Shown here: one piece after another, positions 20,001 to 28,213 of the stretch
Numbering within the stretch: the stretch's first letter is position 1
How the letters are laid out: every line of letters begins with the position of its first letter
Assembly (NCBI GenBank): GCA_030654175.1
Contig: JAURXZ010000003.1
Location: 1 to 64,000 of the forward strand
Direction of reading: 5' to 3'
Source: Bacteroidia bacterium
GTDB lineage: Bacteria; Bacteroidota; Bacteroidia; 2-12-FULL-35-15
DNA: 64,000 nucleotides
Translations under genes and position numbers: made by a program
The notes under the pieces: model-generated
What the model was told of the DNA's origin: nothing
The model's database searches: none
Seen by the model: only the letters and a program-made list of their open reading frames with translations

Positions 20001-20522
20001 TGAATTAATAAGCCCTGAAGTAAACATTTGGATGGTACATCCGTTTCCTACGGTTACATCTGGTGAAGGAGTTGGACTAGCTATGGATGTTATTGTATAC
20101 CCATTTGGATTATTACCGGGCTTACAGAATGTTAAAGTATAAGGTCCTGGACCGCTTATACAAATAGGAGTACCAACTGCAATTTGCGGACCGCAGCCGA
20201 TCTGATAATACATCGCTCCTGAAGGAACAGCCCCCGAAGATATTTCAAAGTTGATAGCAACAGCAGCAGGATCAAGAGTGATACTAAATTCGACACACCT
20301 ATCCGGAGCTGAGGTTCCACAACAATTTTCTAATCTGGCCTCTTCAGGACAAGACCAGCTACCATTGGGTAAACCGGTAAGATCAACGATATGAAAAGGA
20401 GTTTGTAAATGACAAAGACCCGATTGTGCGAAGGAAAGCGTACGCCAACCGGTAAAAAGCAACAATAAAGTTACAATACCAATTTTAAAAGGACATGAAA
20501 TATGTACTCGAAAAAAATTCAT
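11070..20522 (-). CDS. Giant SprB-repeat adhesin with PKD domains and T9SS type B sorting domain (paralogue A)
   Basis: 3150 residues. A signal peptide (about 1-33, ending SFAQS) precedes a Cys-rich N-terminal region (about 34-230) with CCG and CGPQ motifs that I do not recognise. An Ig-like array of SprB-type repeats follows (consensus CFGG..G.A......GG...Y.Y.W...GG......L..GTY.VTVTD..GC), then 17 tandem copies of a 69-residue variant lacking the W/Y core (DNA 12825-16350). Four PKD domains (SWTWDFG, SWLWDFG, GWQWDFGDGSP, SWSWNFGD) lead to a C-terminal gliding-motility-associated domain (FFIPNAFTPNESEGTNDGF...WGNMIFHT...YVYLVV). This CTD is the type B signal for type IX secretion. A long surface filament for adhesion or gliding is the likely role. 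It is an in-place paralogue of 21084-28058. Confidence 0.93.
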   Translation of the reverse strand: MNFFRVHISCPFKIGIVTLLLLFTGWRTLSFAQSGLCHLQTPFHIVDLTGLPNGSWSCPEEARLENCCGTSAPDRCVEFSITLDPAAVAINFEISSGAVPSGAMYYQIGCGPQIAVGTPICISGPGPYTLTFCKPGNNPNGYTITSIASPTPSPDVTVGNGCTIQMFTSGLINSTIGWNSVFPGAFGAYNSYLSCASACDSTVASSVLGHPAYIDYQVCGTPAGGPCVPPGQFCDTVRVNMPPPLLNTAAAAVFCSNNPSVLIAGTVNGGVPPYTFAWTNAANGGGTVVGTNQNYTATAVGTYSFIVYDQNYPACPAPITNVTVTSSPAPAINAGPDQSPCGNSVTLAGTVTGATGGIWSGGSGIYFPLNTSSNATYTPTLAERTSGTLVLTFTSTGNGACSPVSDQVVLSLSTPIVVTISPPTVICFGETVTITANYTGGTAPFTYFWNTGETTQTLTNVQPGTHTVTVTGGSPGFCSSTASVTLSANPQIFVTTSPNNAITCSATATISATGSGGTGTINYLWSNGAATPSTNVNTGTYIITVTDAVGCTATNSVSISAGSTLAVNLNQPAVLCNGASTNLTATVSGGLGGHSFLWNNGPTTPSITIGAGTYNVTVTDSIGCVVSAGVTFTENPPLLVSIPAPSMVCNGASAIVNAVASGGQAPYSFLWNTSQTTQSLTAAAGTYTVTVNDMIGCTNSAVVTISEATLINVTMTNVGVACFGENNGSATATVTGGVSSYFYSWSPYGGASANATGLLADTYTVTVTDAIGCSKIATTIVAQPLVLAATITVQNQVSCNGGTNGAAIANPTGGTSAYSYFWSPIGGTGQTATNLGVGSYTVAITDSKGCTVGAQTNITEPPLLTASIVSTTDVSCNGGSTGSATILASGGTPVYSYSWVPSGGTAATASNLALGTYTVIITDSKGCIKQLIIVINQPPPLTSIISPSTNLTCNGVNTGTATASPTGGTGPYTYLWNPAASGQTTATAINLSAGTYFVTITDLKGCTSVTPTVTITEPTVTALSVTATSYILCDSAITISSSATGGAGGYTYLWSTGATTSSILVNTGLYIVTVTDASGCLANDSVSVIALNSTLSATINQPPNICFGTSTTITVTVTGGLGSNLYLWNNGATTSSIFVGAGSYCVTVTDAGGCKTNECVTIVQNPQISVTIGLPPNICPGASATITAVGSGGQPAYSYLWNSGETTQSISKPVGTYTVTISDITGTGCSATSTVTVTAVTPITTTMNFNNVSCFGAANGTASVNASGGGGGYTYLWAPSGGTNSSVTLLGPGTYTVTVTDVIGCSKTGNVTITQPATPVAITLTSTDNLCLGDSNGTATASGSGGVGPYFYYWSVNGDTLPTITGLIAGTYSATVADNTGCFISSTVDVSDPPELTFTSTATQINCFGGKGSLGLVAMGGTGTLVITGSDTTNLVAGTYNYSVTDANGCSKTTQAVIAPAPPALTFTSTATQIVCFGGTGSVVLAAAGGTGALVISGDASINLTAGIYNYMVTDANGCTTNSSATINPVSAVTLTATATQITCFGGTGSVVLAAAGGTGTLVISGDGITNLVAGTYNYIVTDSNGCTANASAIINVAPPIVALTATALQISCFGGFGSVGLVVSGGTGILTITGDDTTNLLAGTYNYIVTDSNGCVGTDQAIINAAPPILTIAATASQISCFGGTGSVGLVTAGGTGALAITGDGTTNLLAGTYNYTVTDANGCTATAQAIINTAPSAVILTASAIQISCFGGKGSVSLIASGGTGTLSISGNDTINLIAGTYNYTVTDANGCIAIASATINAAPSVVSLTATATQITCFAAGSVALVSSGGSGTLTISGDDTINLIAGTYNYTVTDANGCIATAQAIINPQPLVPVLTATATQISCFGGTGSVALLASGGTGTLTISGDATTNLLAGTYNYTVTDGTGCISTAQSIINTQPPIVTLTATATQINCFGGTGSIGLIASGGTGTLTITGDDTTNLIAGTYNYTVTDTKGCPASASATINAAPPLLALSVTATQISCFGGKGSVVLLAAGGTGTLTISGDSIVNLLAGTYNYTVTDGNGCIATAQAIINPAPPVLTLTSTASQINCFGGTGSVVLLAAGGTGALVISGDAITSLLAGTYNYTVTDSKGCIAISQEIIDTQPPLLTLTSTPLQINCFGGTGSVGLIAAGGTGTLIITGDDTLNLIAGTYNYTVTDSNGCTANASAVINAAPSLVALSATATQITCFGGTGTVLLASSGGTGTLTITGDATANLLEGTYNYTVTDANACFATAQAIIDPAPSLLTLSSTTVLQITCFGGTASLGLVASGGTGALVITGDDTTNLIAGTYNYTVTDSNGCTATEQVIINTQPTIVTLTTNPGQIGCFGGTGSVGLVPSGGTMPYAITGDDTLNLIAGTYNYTVTDTNGCIATASATINIEPSLVILSATATQISCFGGTGSVILASSGGTGTLSITGDATTSLLEGTYNYTVTDANGCTATTQATINSSPSQLTISSTSVLQISCFGGTGSVGLIVSGGIGTLIITGDDTTNLSAGTYNYTVTDSNGCIATEQVIINTQPTVVSVTIAPVNVSCFGGTDGTATAIGSGGTAPYNYVWQHGDSVATTTGLIIGTYSVTVSDDMGCLASSSVVISEPPPITLSGNTVASTCSLNNGSATVAAAGGTGAYTYSWSPSGGTAALASNLYADDYTVTVTDINACQNEISLTVALSSFLIANFSATDGCLNDPIVFTDSSSTSIGSTITSWTWDFGNFSPINNTQNPSYTYTASGIYNASLTVTATNGCVSISMHPVTVHFSPFANFVSSKACIGSSTSFTDLSTVTGNDSIRSWLWDFGDLTASDTIQDPTHSYTLPGTYNASLLVTNNHGCVDSINMPTIVNPTPLVQFIVNDSSGCVIHCPQFTDTSDPLSGTITGWQWDFGDGSPFGTNPGEAHCYANSGLYAVTLTATTSNGCFSTITQNNLINVYPAPVAEFDYNPQPPTSLSAEIYFNNLSSGASSWSWNFGDVNDSTGSLLEFPMHNYADIGNYCITLVAQNNYQCLDTVVHCLKIEPEFTFFIPNAFTPNESEGTNDGFSGFGTNISQYDMWIFDRWGNMIFHTADLSEKWNGKAKKGAEIAQRDVYVYLVVLLDFRGTEHQYRGTVTLAR
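12825..16350 (-). repeat. 17 tandem 207-bp repeats inside adhesin A
   Basis: Seventeen head-to-tail copies encode a 69-residue unit built on TATQI.CFGGTGSV, GGTGTL.I.GD and AGTYNYTVTD motifs. One copy (7th from the N-terminus) reads CFAAGSV, one codon shorter than CFGGTGSV. Copies differ mostly at a few positions, so they have not fully homogenised. Confidence 0.92.
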
Positions 20523-21083
20523 CTGATTTTTTAAAAAACATTACTACTAACTGATAATCAGCGGATTGAAATTATTTTCTGAACTAAAAGTATTGAATGA
20601 ATTAAGTAGCGAAAGTGTTAAAAAAAGGTCTCCCATCAGTTACATTACTTTGGGAATAAGTTACATCATTCACACTTAAAGTAAAACCACAGGAAAGGTT
20701 ATGATAAAATAAGTGAACGTAAATTAACCATCACAAGCGGGTGTCAAAAAAAGAAATCAAATAAAAACTATAAAAACATTATCTTTTGATTTACGTTACT
20801 CAGACTAAAAAGTTGGATTTCAGTATAATAAACTAACGAATAGTTTTTAACAATCTTCCTTCCCTAAAAACTACCAGCCTGATACTTTCGGTATTTAATA
20901 GCATTAATGAAAAAGGGAAAATCGAGTTAAAAACAATTATTGATGTATACAGGAAATTCATTTTTCTGGAAAAGCAATACTATTCGCTCTTAAGGAACTT
21001 GACAAGTGAATAATCCTAGGCTATTATTCTAAATTCTGATAGGGTTCAGTTTGTGCGACCAATGAAATAGGCAGGACGTTTTT
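20523..21083. other. Spacer between the two adhesin genes
   Basis: 561 bp without a credible gene. It should contain the promoter of adhesin A (minus strand), but no full TAnnTTTG / TTTG pair was found near the start codon. An imperfect palindrome with AATAAT/ATTATT arms around CCTAGG lies at 21008-21029, shortly after the end of adhesin B, without a U-tract. Confidence 0.5.
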
Positions 21084-24000
21084 TTATCTAACAAGCGTTA
21101 CAATACCCCTGTATTGATGATCCATTCCTTTAAAATCTTTTAACTCAACAAGGTAAACATACACATCACGCTGGGCTATTTCTTTCCCTTTGTTAGCTTT
21201 ACCATCCCAGCTTATGCTGAGATCTTCGGTATGAAATATCATATTGCCCCAACGGTCGAATATCCACATATCGTATTTGCTTATATTAGTTCCAAAACCG
21301 GTAAATCCATCATTTGTACCCTCACTATCGTTTGGAGAAAATGCATTTGGAATAAAGAAAGTAAATTCAGGTTCAATTTCCAGGCAATGTATGGCTGTAT
21401 CAACGCATTCGTTGTTGTTCCTGGCGATAAGTGTAATGCAATAATTGCCAATTTCGGAATAATTATGTGTTGGAAATTCCAGAGAACTTCCATTTGTATC
21501 ATTAATATCTCCAAAATTCCAAGCCCAGGATGAAGCACCAATAGATAAATTATTAAAGTATATGTCGGAAGATAATGAAGTTGGAGGTTGTGGGTTATAA
21601 TCAAATTCCGCTACAGGTGCCTCATAAACATTGATAAGGCCGGATTGAGAAATGGTGGAGGAGCATCCGTTAGATGTGGTAACAGTAAGTGAAACTGTAA
21701 ATAATCCTGAAGTTGTATAGCAGTGTTCTTCAATAGGCTGGCTACCTATAGGAGTAAGATCACCAAAATTCCATAGCCAACTGGTAATAGTACCGTTTAA
21801 AGGAACGCTGGTATCAGTAAACTGAGGGCAGTGAATAATACAACCGCTGGAATCATCAACTATAAACTGAGCCACAGGAGGCGCATACACAATTGATGAT
21901 ACGCTTGTGGTGTCAATACAGCCATAATCAGATGTAACCAAAAGTAAAGTATTGTAAGTTCCGGCCTGATTATATGTATGACCTGGAGTTTGAATGTTTC
22001 CCAAAGGAGATGAGTCGCCAAAATCCCATAACCATGAACTTATGCTGTCGTTGCCACCAACTGAAGAATTATCAGTGAATACCGTTGAAGCGCCAAGACA
22101 CACTTTTGAACTTACAAAATTTGCGACCGGTAAAAAATGAACAAAAACAGGTTGAATTAGCGTTGATACACACCCATTTGATGAAGTAACCGTTAATGAT
22201 ACATTATAAAGGCCCGGACCTGGATACGCATAAAAGGGGTTCTGTGAATTACCTAGGGGGCTTAAATTGCCGAAATCCCAGGCCCATGAAGTGATTGTAC
22301 TTCCCGGAGAGGTTATAGAACTATCGGTGAAGAGGGTAGAATCATTAAAGCATACTTCAGTTCCACTAAAATTTGCAATTAAAAAAGAGGCTGAATTAAC
22401 TGTTAAAGATAATTGTTTTTGGCAGGCATTAGAATCAGTAAGCGTAACGGTATAATCATCAGCTAATAAATTACCGGCTAATGCATCAGTTCCACCTGAA
22501 GGTGACCATGAGTATGAATATGCTCCTGTTCCTCCAACAGCCGTTACTGTTGCACTTCCATTATTAAGGCCGCATGTTGAAGCCACCGTAGTGCCACTTA
22601 AGGTAATTTCAGCAGGTTCCGAAATGGTTATAGTTGAAGAAGATGCCGTACACCCTCTATCATCCGAAACAGCTACACTGTAAGTTCCGATTGTTAAATT
22701 TGTAATTGTAGCCGCTGTCCCCCCATTTTGCCATAAATAATAATATGGTGAGGTGCCTCCATTGCAGGTAGCTGTGGCTGTTCCATCTGAACTACCAAAA
22801 CAGGTAATTTCTGTAGCTGATAATGAAACTGTTAATATGGCCGGGGCCGTATTAATTATGGCCTGTGCAACAGCTGTACAGCCATTGGAATCCGTAGCTG
22901 TGTAATTATATGTACCTGCTAAAAGATTTGTGGTCGGATCACCTGTGATAACGAGTGTTCCAGTTCCACCAGATGTAACTAATGCAACACTTCCTGTTCC
23001 TCCAAAGCAACTGATCTGTGTTGGAGTTGCGGTAATTGAAACCGCTGCAGGAGAAGTATCTATTATTGCCTGAGCTGTTGCTGTACATCCGTTTGCATCT
23101 GTAGCAATGTAATTATATGTACCGGCAACAAGATTTGTGGTATTATCCCCTGTAATAGTAAGAGCCCCCGTTCCACCTGATGCTGAAATTGCAACACTCC
23201 CTGTTCCACCCGAGCAGGTGATCTGTGTTGGTGTTGCAGTAATGGTAACAGCGGTTAATGGTCCATAATTGATACTAGCGGATGCATTGGCACTACACGA
23301 GTTAGCATCAGTTACCGTATAGTTATAAGTGCCGGTGGCAAGGTTGGTAGTATCATCACCACTGATAACAAGCGTTCCTGTTCCACCTGAAGCTGTTAAC
23401 TGAACACTGCCTGTACCGGCAAAACAAGCAATCTGGGAGGCAGCAGCTGTTAGCGTTACCGCAGATACCACATTAATAGTTGCAGAAGCATTTGCAACAC
23501 ATCCATTCGAATCAGTAACCACATAATTATAAACACCCGGAGCAAGATTTAAGGTCGCATCACCGGAAATAACCAAATTACCAGTACCACCAGATGCTGC
23601 TAATACAACACTTCCGGTACCACCAAAACAAGTGATCTGTGTTGCTGTTGCAGTCAATGTAAGCAATGAAGGTGCCGGATTTATAATCGCCTGTGTTGTT
23701 TTTGAACATAAATTGTCATCAGTTACAGTATAATTATAAGTACCAGCGGCAAGATTTGTAGTATCATCACCTGTGATAACAAGTGTTCCCGTTCCACCAG
23801 ATGCCACTAATCCAACACTGCCGGTTCCTCCAAAACACGTAATTTGTGAAGGAGATGATGTAAAAATTAATTCAGGCGGTTCAGCAACAACAACAGTAGA
23901 AGTTACTGAACATCCCGTAAAATCAGCAACATAACCGCTATATGTACCGGCAACTAAACCTGTAATAGTAGTTAAGGTATCATCATTTACCGGCCAATAA

Positions 24001-27000
24001 TAAAAATAAGGAGCAGTACCACCACTACCTGTTGCAGTGGCTGTTCCAATAGAATCGCCAAAACATAAATTATCGGTGCTAGTTAAGGCAATTGCAACCA
24101 CGCTTGCCGGTTGAGTGATGGTAACATTTCCTGTTTTGATACATCCAATTGTATCTGTAACAGTTACTGTATATGATCCCTGCCCTAAAAGAGTTGCTGA
24201 AGCATTGGTTCCTCCTGAAGGAGCCCATGAATAGGTGTATCCGGGAGTACCACCTGAAGCACTGACCAAAGCCGTTCCATTGGTTAACCCGAAGCAGCTT
24301 ACATTGGTAAAACTCATAGCTGCATTAATTGGTGAAGCCTCAGTGATGGTAACATTGGCGGTAGCGGAACATGAAATCCCTGTAATGTCAGATATTGTTA
24401 CTGTATAAGTTCCTAAAGGCTTTACAATTGACTGGGTAGTTTCCAAACTGCTCCACAAATAAGAATATGGCGGCTGTCCACCAGCGCCAACAGCAGTTAC
24501 AGTAGCTGTACCTCCAGGACAAATATTCTGGGGGGTAGCAATAGTTACACTTATTTGTGGGTTTTGAACAATAATTACGCATGCCGTTTTTATACAACCT
24601 GCACCATCGGTTACTGTTACGCAATGGTTTCCTGCTCCGGCAGTAATTGAAGATGTAGTTGCATTTGTACTCCACAAATAACTATAAACGCCCAAACCTC
24701 CTGAAACACTGGCTGTTACTGATGTAGTAGAACCAAAACAAATATTAGCGGGTTGAATAATTGTTGCTGCCAAACTACTGTTTGACGCCTGAACACTAAC
24801 GGTGTCAATGGCAAAGCAACCTGTAACATCACTTACGGTTATAATATATTCCCCGGTACTAACATTAATTGAAGAGGTAGTTTCCCCGGTATTCCATAAA
24901 TATGTATAGCCTCCCGAGCCTCCACCAACTGAAGATGCGAAAATTGTAATCATAGTATCACAGGATACAAATGAGGAAGCAGATGCTGTAACAGTAACGG
25001 GTGGTGGACTTGTAATAGTAACTGCCGGTGAAATTGTAGTACAGTTTTTGGAATCCGTAACCGTAACAGAATAAGTACCTGCTACCAAATTTATTGCGGT
25101 TGCTGTAGTTTGCACGGGACTTGTATTCCAGACATACGTATAAGGAGCAGTACCTCCGGAAGGAGTTACCGTAGCACTTCCATTACTGTCACCATCACAT
25201 ATCAGATTGGTGCTATTGCTTATAACTGAGGTTAATACAGGAGGTTGATTAATTACAATTGTCAAAGAGGTGGTACATAATTTTGAATCGGTAATGGTTA
25301 CTGTATAGGTCCCTAAAGCTAAATTGGAGGCTGTTGCATTGGTCCCACCACTTGGTGCCCAGGAATATGTGTAAACCGGGGATCCTCCGGTTGCACCGAT
25401 TGTTGCGCTGCCAGTGCTGCCACCATTACATGAAATATCAGTGGTGCTGACTATACTTGCAGTTAACGGGGTAGGTTCGGTAATAGTAGTTTGAACCGTT
25501 TTTATACAACCTTTAAAATCGGTAACCGTAACCGTATAGGACCCGGCACTCAGGTTGACCGGATTTTGTACCGTTCCTCCAATAGGATTCCATGAATATG
25601 TATATACAGGGGTACCACCGGTAGGGTTAACGATCGCTGCTCCATTTGCACCTCCGTTACAACTTACCTGGTTTTGAACAGTGATAGTTGCTGCTAATAG
25701 TAAAGGTTCGGAAACTACAACTGTTGCAGGCAATGTACAACCAATTGTATCTGTTACTGTAAGACTATAGGTACCCGCTAAAAGCCCTGTGGCTGTTGCC
25801 GATGATCCTCCATAGGGTGACCAGGAATAGAAGTAAGCCGGAACTCCACCGGATACAACTGCGGTGGCAGATCCATTATTCCCGCCAAAACATCCTGCAC
25901 CCACCGAACTCATTGCGATATTAATAATACTTGCCTGAGAAATAGTTACAGTGGCGGTATTGACACAACCTGTAAAATCAGTAACAGTAACCGTATATGT
26001 TCCTGCTGTTGCTACCAATGTTTGAGAGGTTTGACCGGTATTCCATGAAAATGTATATGGTCCCTGCCCCCCGCTGGCTATGGTGTTAACAGTGGCTGTG
26101 GAGCCATTACAAATAATTGAAGGTGTAGGAATGGAAACTATTAGTGCAGGATTTTCTACCAGTGTAACACATGCTGTTGTAATGCAGCCCCCCACATCAG
26201 TGACTGTAACACAGTAATTACCTGCACCCGCAGAAATTGATGTTGTTGTAGCACCATTACTCCATAAAAAAGTATATCCACCCAATCCTCCGGCAGGCGT
26301 AACATTGAGCGTTGTAACTGCTCCGTTACAAAGCACAGTAGGCTGATTCACAGTTGCCGCTAATGAACTGCTGGCAGTTACACTCACTGAACTATTGGCC
26401 GAACAGCCCACGGCATCAGTGACCGTTATAGTATAAGTGCCTGTATTAACACTGGTGGAAGAAGTTGTAGCTCCGTTGCTCCACAAATAACTTATAGCCC
26501 CCGTTCCACCTGTTGCGGATGCCGAAATGGTGGCTGTGGCACTACAAACAATTGCATTATTTGGAGAAGTGGTAAGGGTAATCTGAGGATTAGTACTGAG
26601 TACTACAGAAGCGGTGGCGGTACAAAAGCCCGGACTTCCGCCCGTTACCGTTACATTGTGAGTGCCGGGAAGAACATTAGAAATCGATTGGGTTGTTTCC
26701 CCTGTGTTCCATAAATAAGTATACGGGGCAACTCCTCCGGACGCATTGACTGTTATTGTTGCTGTTTGTCCAAAACAGATCACTGTTGGTGAAGTAATTG
26801 TTGCAACAATAGGTGTTGAGATAAATAACACCACCTGATCTGAAACAGGACTGCAAGCCCCATTTCCGGTAGAAGTTAAAGTAAGTACCACCGTTCCGTT
26901 GGTAAGTTCCGTAATGGTAGGTGTATAAACAGCATTTAATGATGTATTTCCGGGAGCAAAGGTTCCACTCCCACCCGACCAGATACCTCCGGTAGCGCCT

Positions 27001-28058
27001 GTTACGGTTCCATTAAGTGTAAGAGAAGTGCCACATACAGTTTGATCGATACCTGCATTAATAGTTGGAACAGGGCTGGATGTAACAGTAACATTGGTTA
27101 TTGGTGCGGGACAAGCAGGATAATTCTGATCGTAAACAATGAATGAATAACTCCCGATTGCAGTGGCTGTGTAGGTAACACCGGTGCCAACAACTGTCCC
27201 TGTACCATTTGGCCCATTGGTCCATGCATAGGTGTATGGCGGAACACCACCATTTACAGTACCTGTAAGTAACACAGAAGGATTGTTTGCGCAAAAAGAA
27301 GCTGGATTAGGACTAACGGTATTCACAACAGGAGTTGACATGTAAACTCTTATTGTATCACAAAAAAGTCCCGGAGGGCCGCAAAGGCTGGCAGCTGGCG
27401 TCCCACATACCTGGTAATCAACATAAGGAGGGTGTGCTGTTTGAGGCGTAACAACAGCAGTTGTACAAGCACTGGTACAACTTAAATAAGAATTATAAGC
27501 TCCCGTTGCTCCTGGAAAAATTGAGTTCCAGGCAATGGTGGAGGTAACTACCCCCGAAATAGACATGCTAGTGGTACAACCATTACCTACTGTTTTATCA
27601 GGTGTGCCAGTGGGCCCTTCAATGGAGGTTATTTTATAAGTATTGAGATTACCACCCGGTTTACAAAATGTAATTGTGTACGGCCCCGGGCCACTCAGGC
27701 AAACAGGGGTTCCAAAAGAAATCTGTGGTCCGCAATCTATTTGATAAAACCAACTTGGGGGGGCAGCACCAGCGGCTACATCAAAGCTAACGGCAATTGC
27801 AGATGGAGAGAGTGTTATGAGAAATTCAATACATCTATCTGTTCCGGTAACTCCACAACAATGATCGACTCTTGAAACCGGTGGAGATGTCCAGCTTGAA
27901 TCTGCATTAGCAGATAGATCCACATTATAAAAAGGAGTTGTAGGATCACACAAACCGGATTGTGCGAACAAAAGAGTGCAAAAGCCTGTGAATAGAAACA
28001 CCAAAGTTACTATGCCAATTCTTAAAGAATATGAACTTTGGGTTCGAAAAAAACTCAT
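21084..28058 (-). CDS. Giant SprB-repeat adhesin with PKD domains and T9SS type B sorting domain (paralogue B)
   Basis: 2324 residues with the same order as paralogue A: signal peptide (ending LLFAQS), Cys-rich N-terminal region with CCGVTG and CGPQISFG, an array of SprB repeats, five copies of the 69-residue variant repeat (DNA 22840-23882), four PKD domains (SWAWDFG, SWLWDFGDSSP, SWLWNFGD, SWAWNFGD) and the type B C-terminal domain (FFIPNAFSPNDSEGTNDGF...YRGIVTLVR). Both ends are very close to paralogue A. The length difference of 826 residues nearly equals twelve 69-residue repeats (828). Likely secreted by the type IX system and anchored at the surface. A membrane SpoIIE phosphatase lies 155 bp upstream on the same strand. 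Confidence 0.93.
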   Translation of the reverse strand: MSFFRTQSSYSLRIGIVTLVFLFTGFCTLLFAQSGLCDPTTPFYNVDLSANADSSWTSPPVSRVDHCCGVTGTDRCIEFLITLSPSAIAVSFDVAAGAAPPSWFYQIDCGPQISFGTPVCLSGPGPYTITFCKPGGNLNTYKITSIEGPTGTPDKTVGNGCTTSMSISGVVTSTIAWNSIFPGATGAYNSYLSCTSACTTAVVTPQTAHPPYVDYQVCGTPAASLCGPPGLFCDTIRVYMSTPVVNTVSPNPASFCANNPSVLLTGTVNGGVPPYTYAWTNGPNGTGTVVGTGVTYTATAIGSYSFIVYDQNYPACPAPITNVTVTSSPVPTINAGIDQTVCGTSLTLNGTVTGATGGIWSGGSGTFAPGNTSLNAVYTPTITELTNGTVVLTLTSTGNGACSPVSDQVVLFISTPIVATITSPTVICFGQTATITVNASGGVAPYTYLWNTGETTQSISNVLPGTHNVTVTGGSPGFCTATASVVLSTNPQITLTTSPNNAIVCSATATISASATGGTGAISYLWSNGATTSSTSVNTGTYTITVTDAVGCSANSSVSVTASSSLAATVNQPTVLCNGAVTTLNVTPAGGLGGYTFLWSNGATTTSISAGAGNYCVTVTDVGGCITTACVTLVENPALIVSIPTPSIICNGSTATVNTIASGGQGPYTFSWNTGQTSQTLVATAGTYTVTVTDFTGCVNTATVTISQASIINIAMSSVGAGCFGGNNGSATAVVSGGVPAYFYSWSPYGGSSATATGLLAGTYSLTVTDTIGCTLPATVVVSEPLLLAATITVQNQVSCNGGANGAAIVNPTGGTPVYTYSWNPIGGTVQNPVNLSAGSYTVTVTDFKGCIKTVQTTITEPTPLTASIVSTTDISCNGGSTGSATIGATGGSPVYTYSWAPSGGTNATASNLALGTYTVTITDSKLCTTSLTIVINQPPVLTSVISNSTNLICDGDSNGSATVTPSGGTAPYTYVWNTSPVQTTATAINLVAGTYSVTVTDSKNCTTISPAVTITSPPPVTVTASASSFVSCDTMITIFASSVGGGSGGYTYLWNTGETTSSINVSTGEYIITVSDVTGCFAIDTVSVQASNSSLAATIIQPANICFGSTTSVTASVSGGLGVYSYLWSTNATTSSITAGAGNHCVTVTDGAGCIKTACVIIVQNPQISVTIATPQNICPGGTATVTAVGAGGQPPYSYLWSSLETTQSIVKPLGTYTVTISDITGISCSATANVTITEASPINAAMSFTNVSCFGLTNGTALVSASGGTPGYTYSWAPSGGTNASATLLGQGSYTVTVTDTIGCIKTGNVTITQPASVVAIALTSTDNLCFGDSIGTATATGSGGTAPYFYYWPVNDDTLTTITGLVAGTYSGYVADFTGCSVTSTVVVAEPPELIFTSSPSQITCFGGTGSVGLVASGGTGTLVITGDDTTNLAAGTYNYTVTDDNLCSKTTQAIINPAPSLLTLTATATQITCFGGTGSVVLAASGGTGNLVISGDATLNLAPGVYNYVVTDSNGCVANASATINVVSAVTLTAAASQIACFAGTGSVQLTASGGTGTLVISGDDTTNLATGTYNYTVTDANSCSANASASINYGPLTAVTITATPTQITCSGGTGSVAISASGGTGALTITGDNTTNLVAGTYNYIATDANGCTATAQAIIDTSPAAVSITATPTQISCFGGTGSVALVTSGGTGTLVITGDPTTNLLAGTYNYTATDSNGCTAVAQAIINTAPAILTVSLSATEITCFGSSDGTATATCNGGTSPYYYLWQNGGTAATITNLTIGTYSVAVSDDRGCTASSSTITISEPAEITLSGTTVASTCGLNNGSATVTAVGGTGAYSYSWSPSGGTDALAGNLLADDYTVTLTDSNACQKQLSLTVNSASFLIANFSGTEVCFNDSTLFTDSSITSPGSTITSWAWDFGNLSPLGNSQNPFYAYPGPGLYNVSLTVTSSNGCVSTLIQPVFVHFLPVANFVSSKVCLGASTVFTDNSSVGGNDSISSWLWDFGDSSPLGNIQTPGHTYNQAGTYNTLLLVTSDYGCIDTTSVSSIVYAPPVAQFIVDDSSGCIIHCPQFTDTSVPLNGTITSWLWNFGDLTPIGSQPIEEHCYTTSGLFTVSLTVTTSNGCSSTISQSGLINVYEAPVAEFDYNPQPPTSLSSDIYFNNLSIGASSWAWNFGDINDTNGSSLEFPTHNYSEIGNYCITLIARNNNECVDTAIHCLEIEPEFTFFIPNAFSPNDSEGTNDGFTGFGTNISKYDMWIFDRWGNMIFHTEDLSISWDGKANKGKEIAQRDVYVYLVELKDFKGMDHQYRGIVTLVR
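22840..23882 (-). repeat. Five tandem 207-bp repeats inside adhesin B
   Basis: Five copies of the 69-residue unit found 17 times in adhesin A, at the equivalent place between the SprB repeat containing FYYWPVNDD and the one containing YYYLWQNGG. One copy has CSGG and one CFAG in place of CFGG. Confidence 0.9.
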
Positions 28059-28095
28059 TTTGAATTTTTTAAATTATCCACTACTGTTAAAAAAA

Positions 28096-28115
28096 GCATT
28101 CCTTTTATAGGATGT
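28096..28115 (-). terminator. Weak terminator after the SpoIIE phosphatase gene
   Basis: GCATTCC (28096-28102) and GGATGT (28110-28115) form an imperfect stem, with A7 on the plus strand giving a U-tract on the minus strand. It would separate the phosphatase gene from adhesin B, but the stem has mismatches. Confidence 0.35.
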
Positions 28116-28213
28116 TTTTACCGGCTAAAAGGTTGCAAGGCTGCATTTTGGAGAATTTATCAATTTTAAAAATTGGAAATTTATTCCAAAAAGTACTACA
28201 ACAATGCCCCTTT

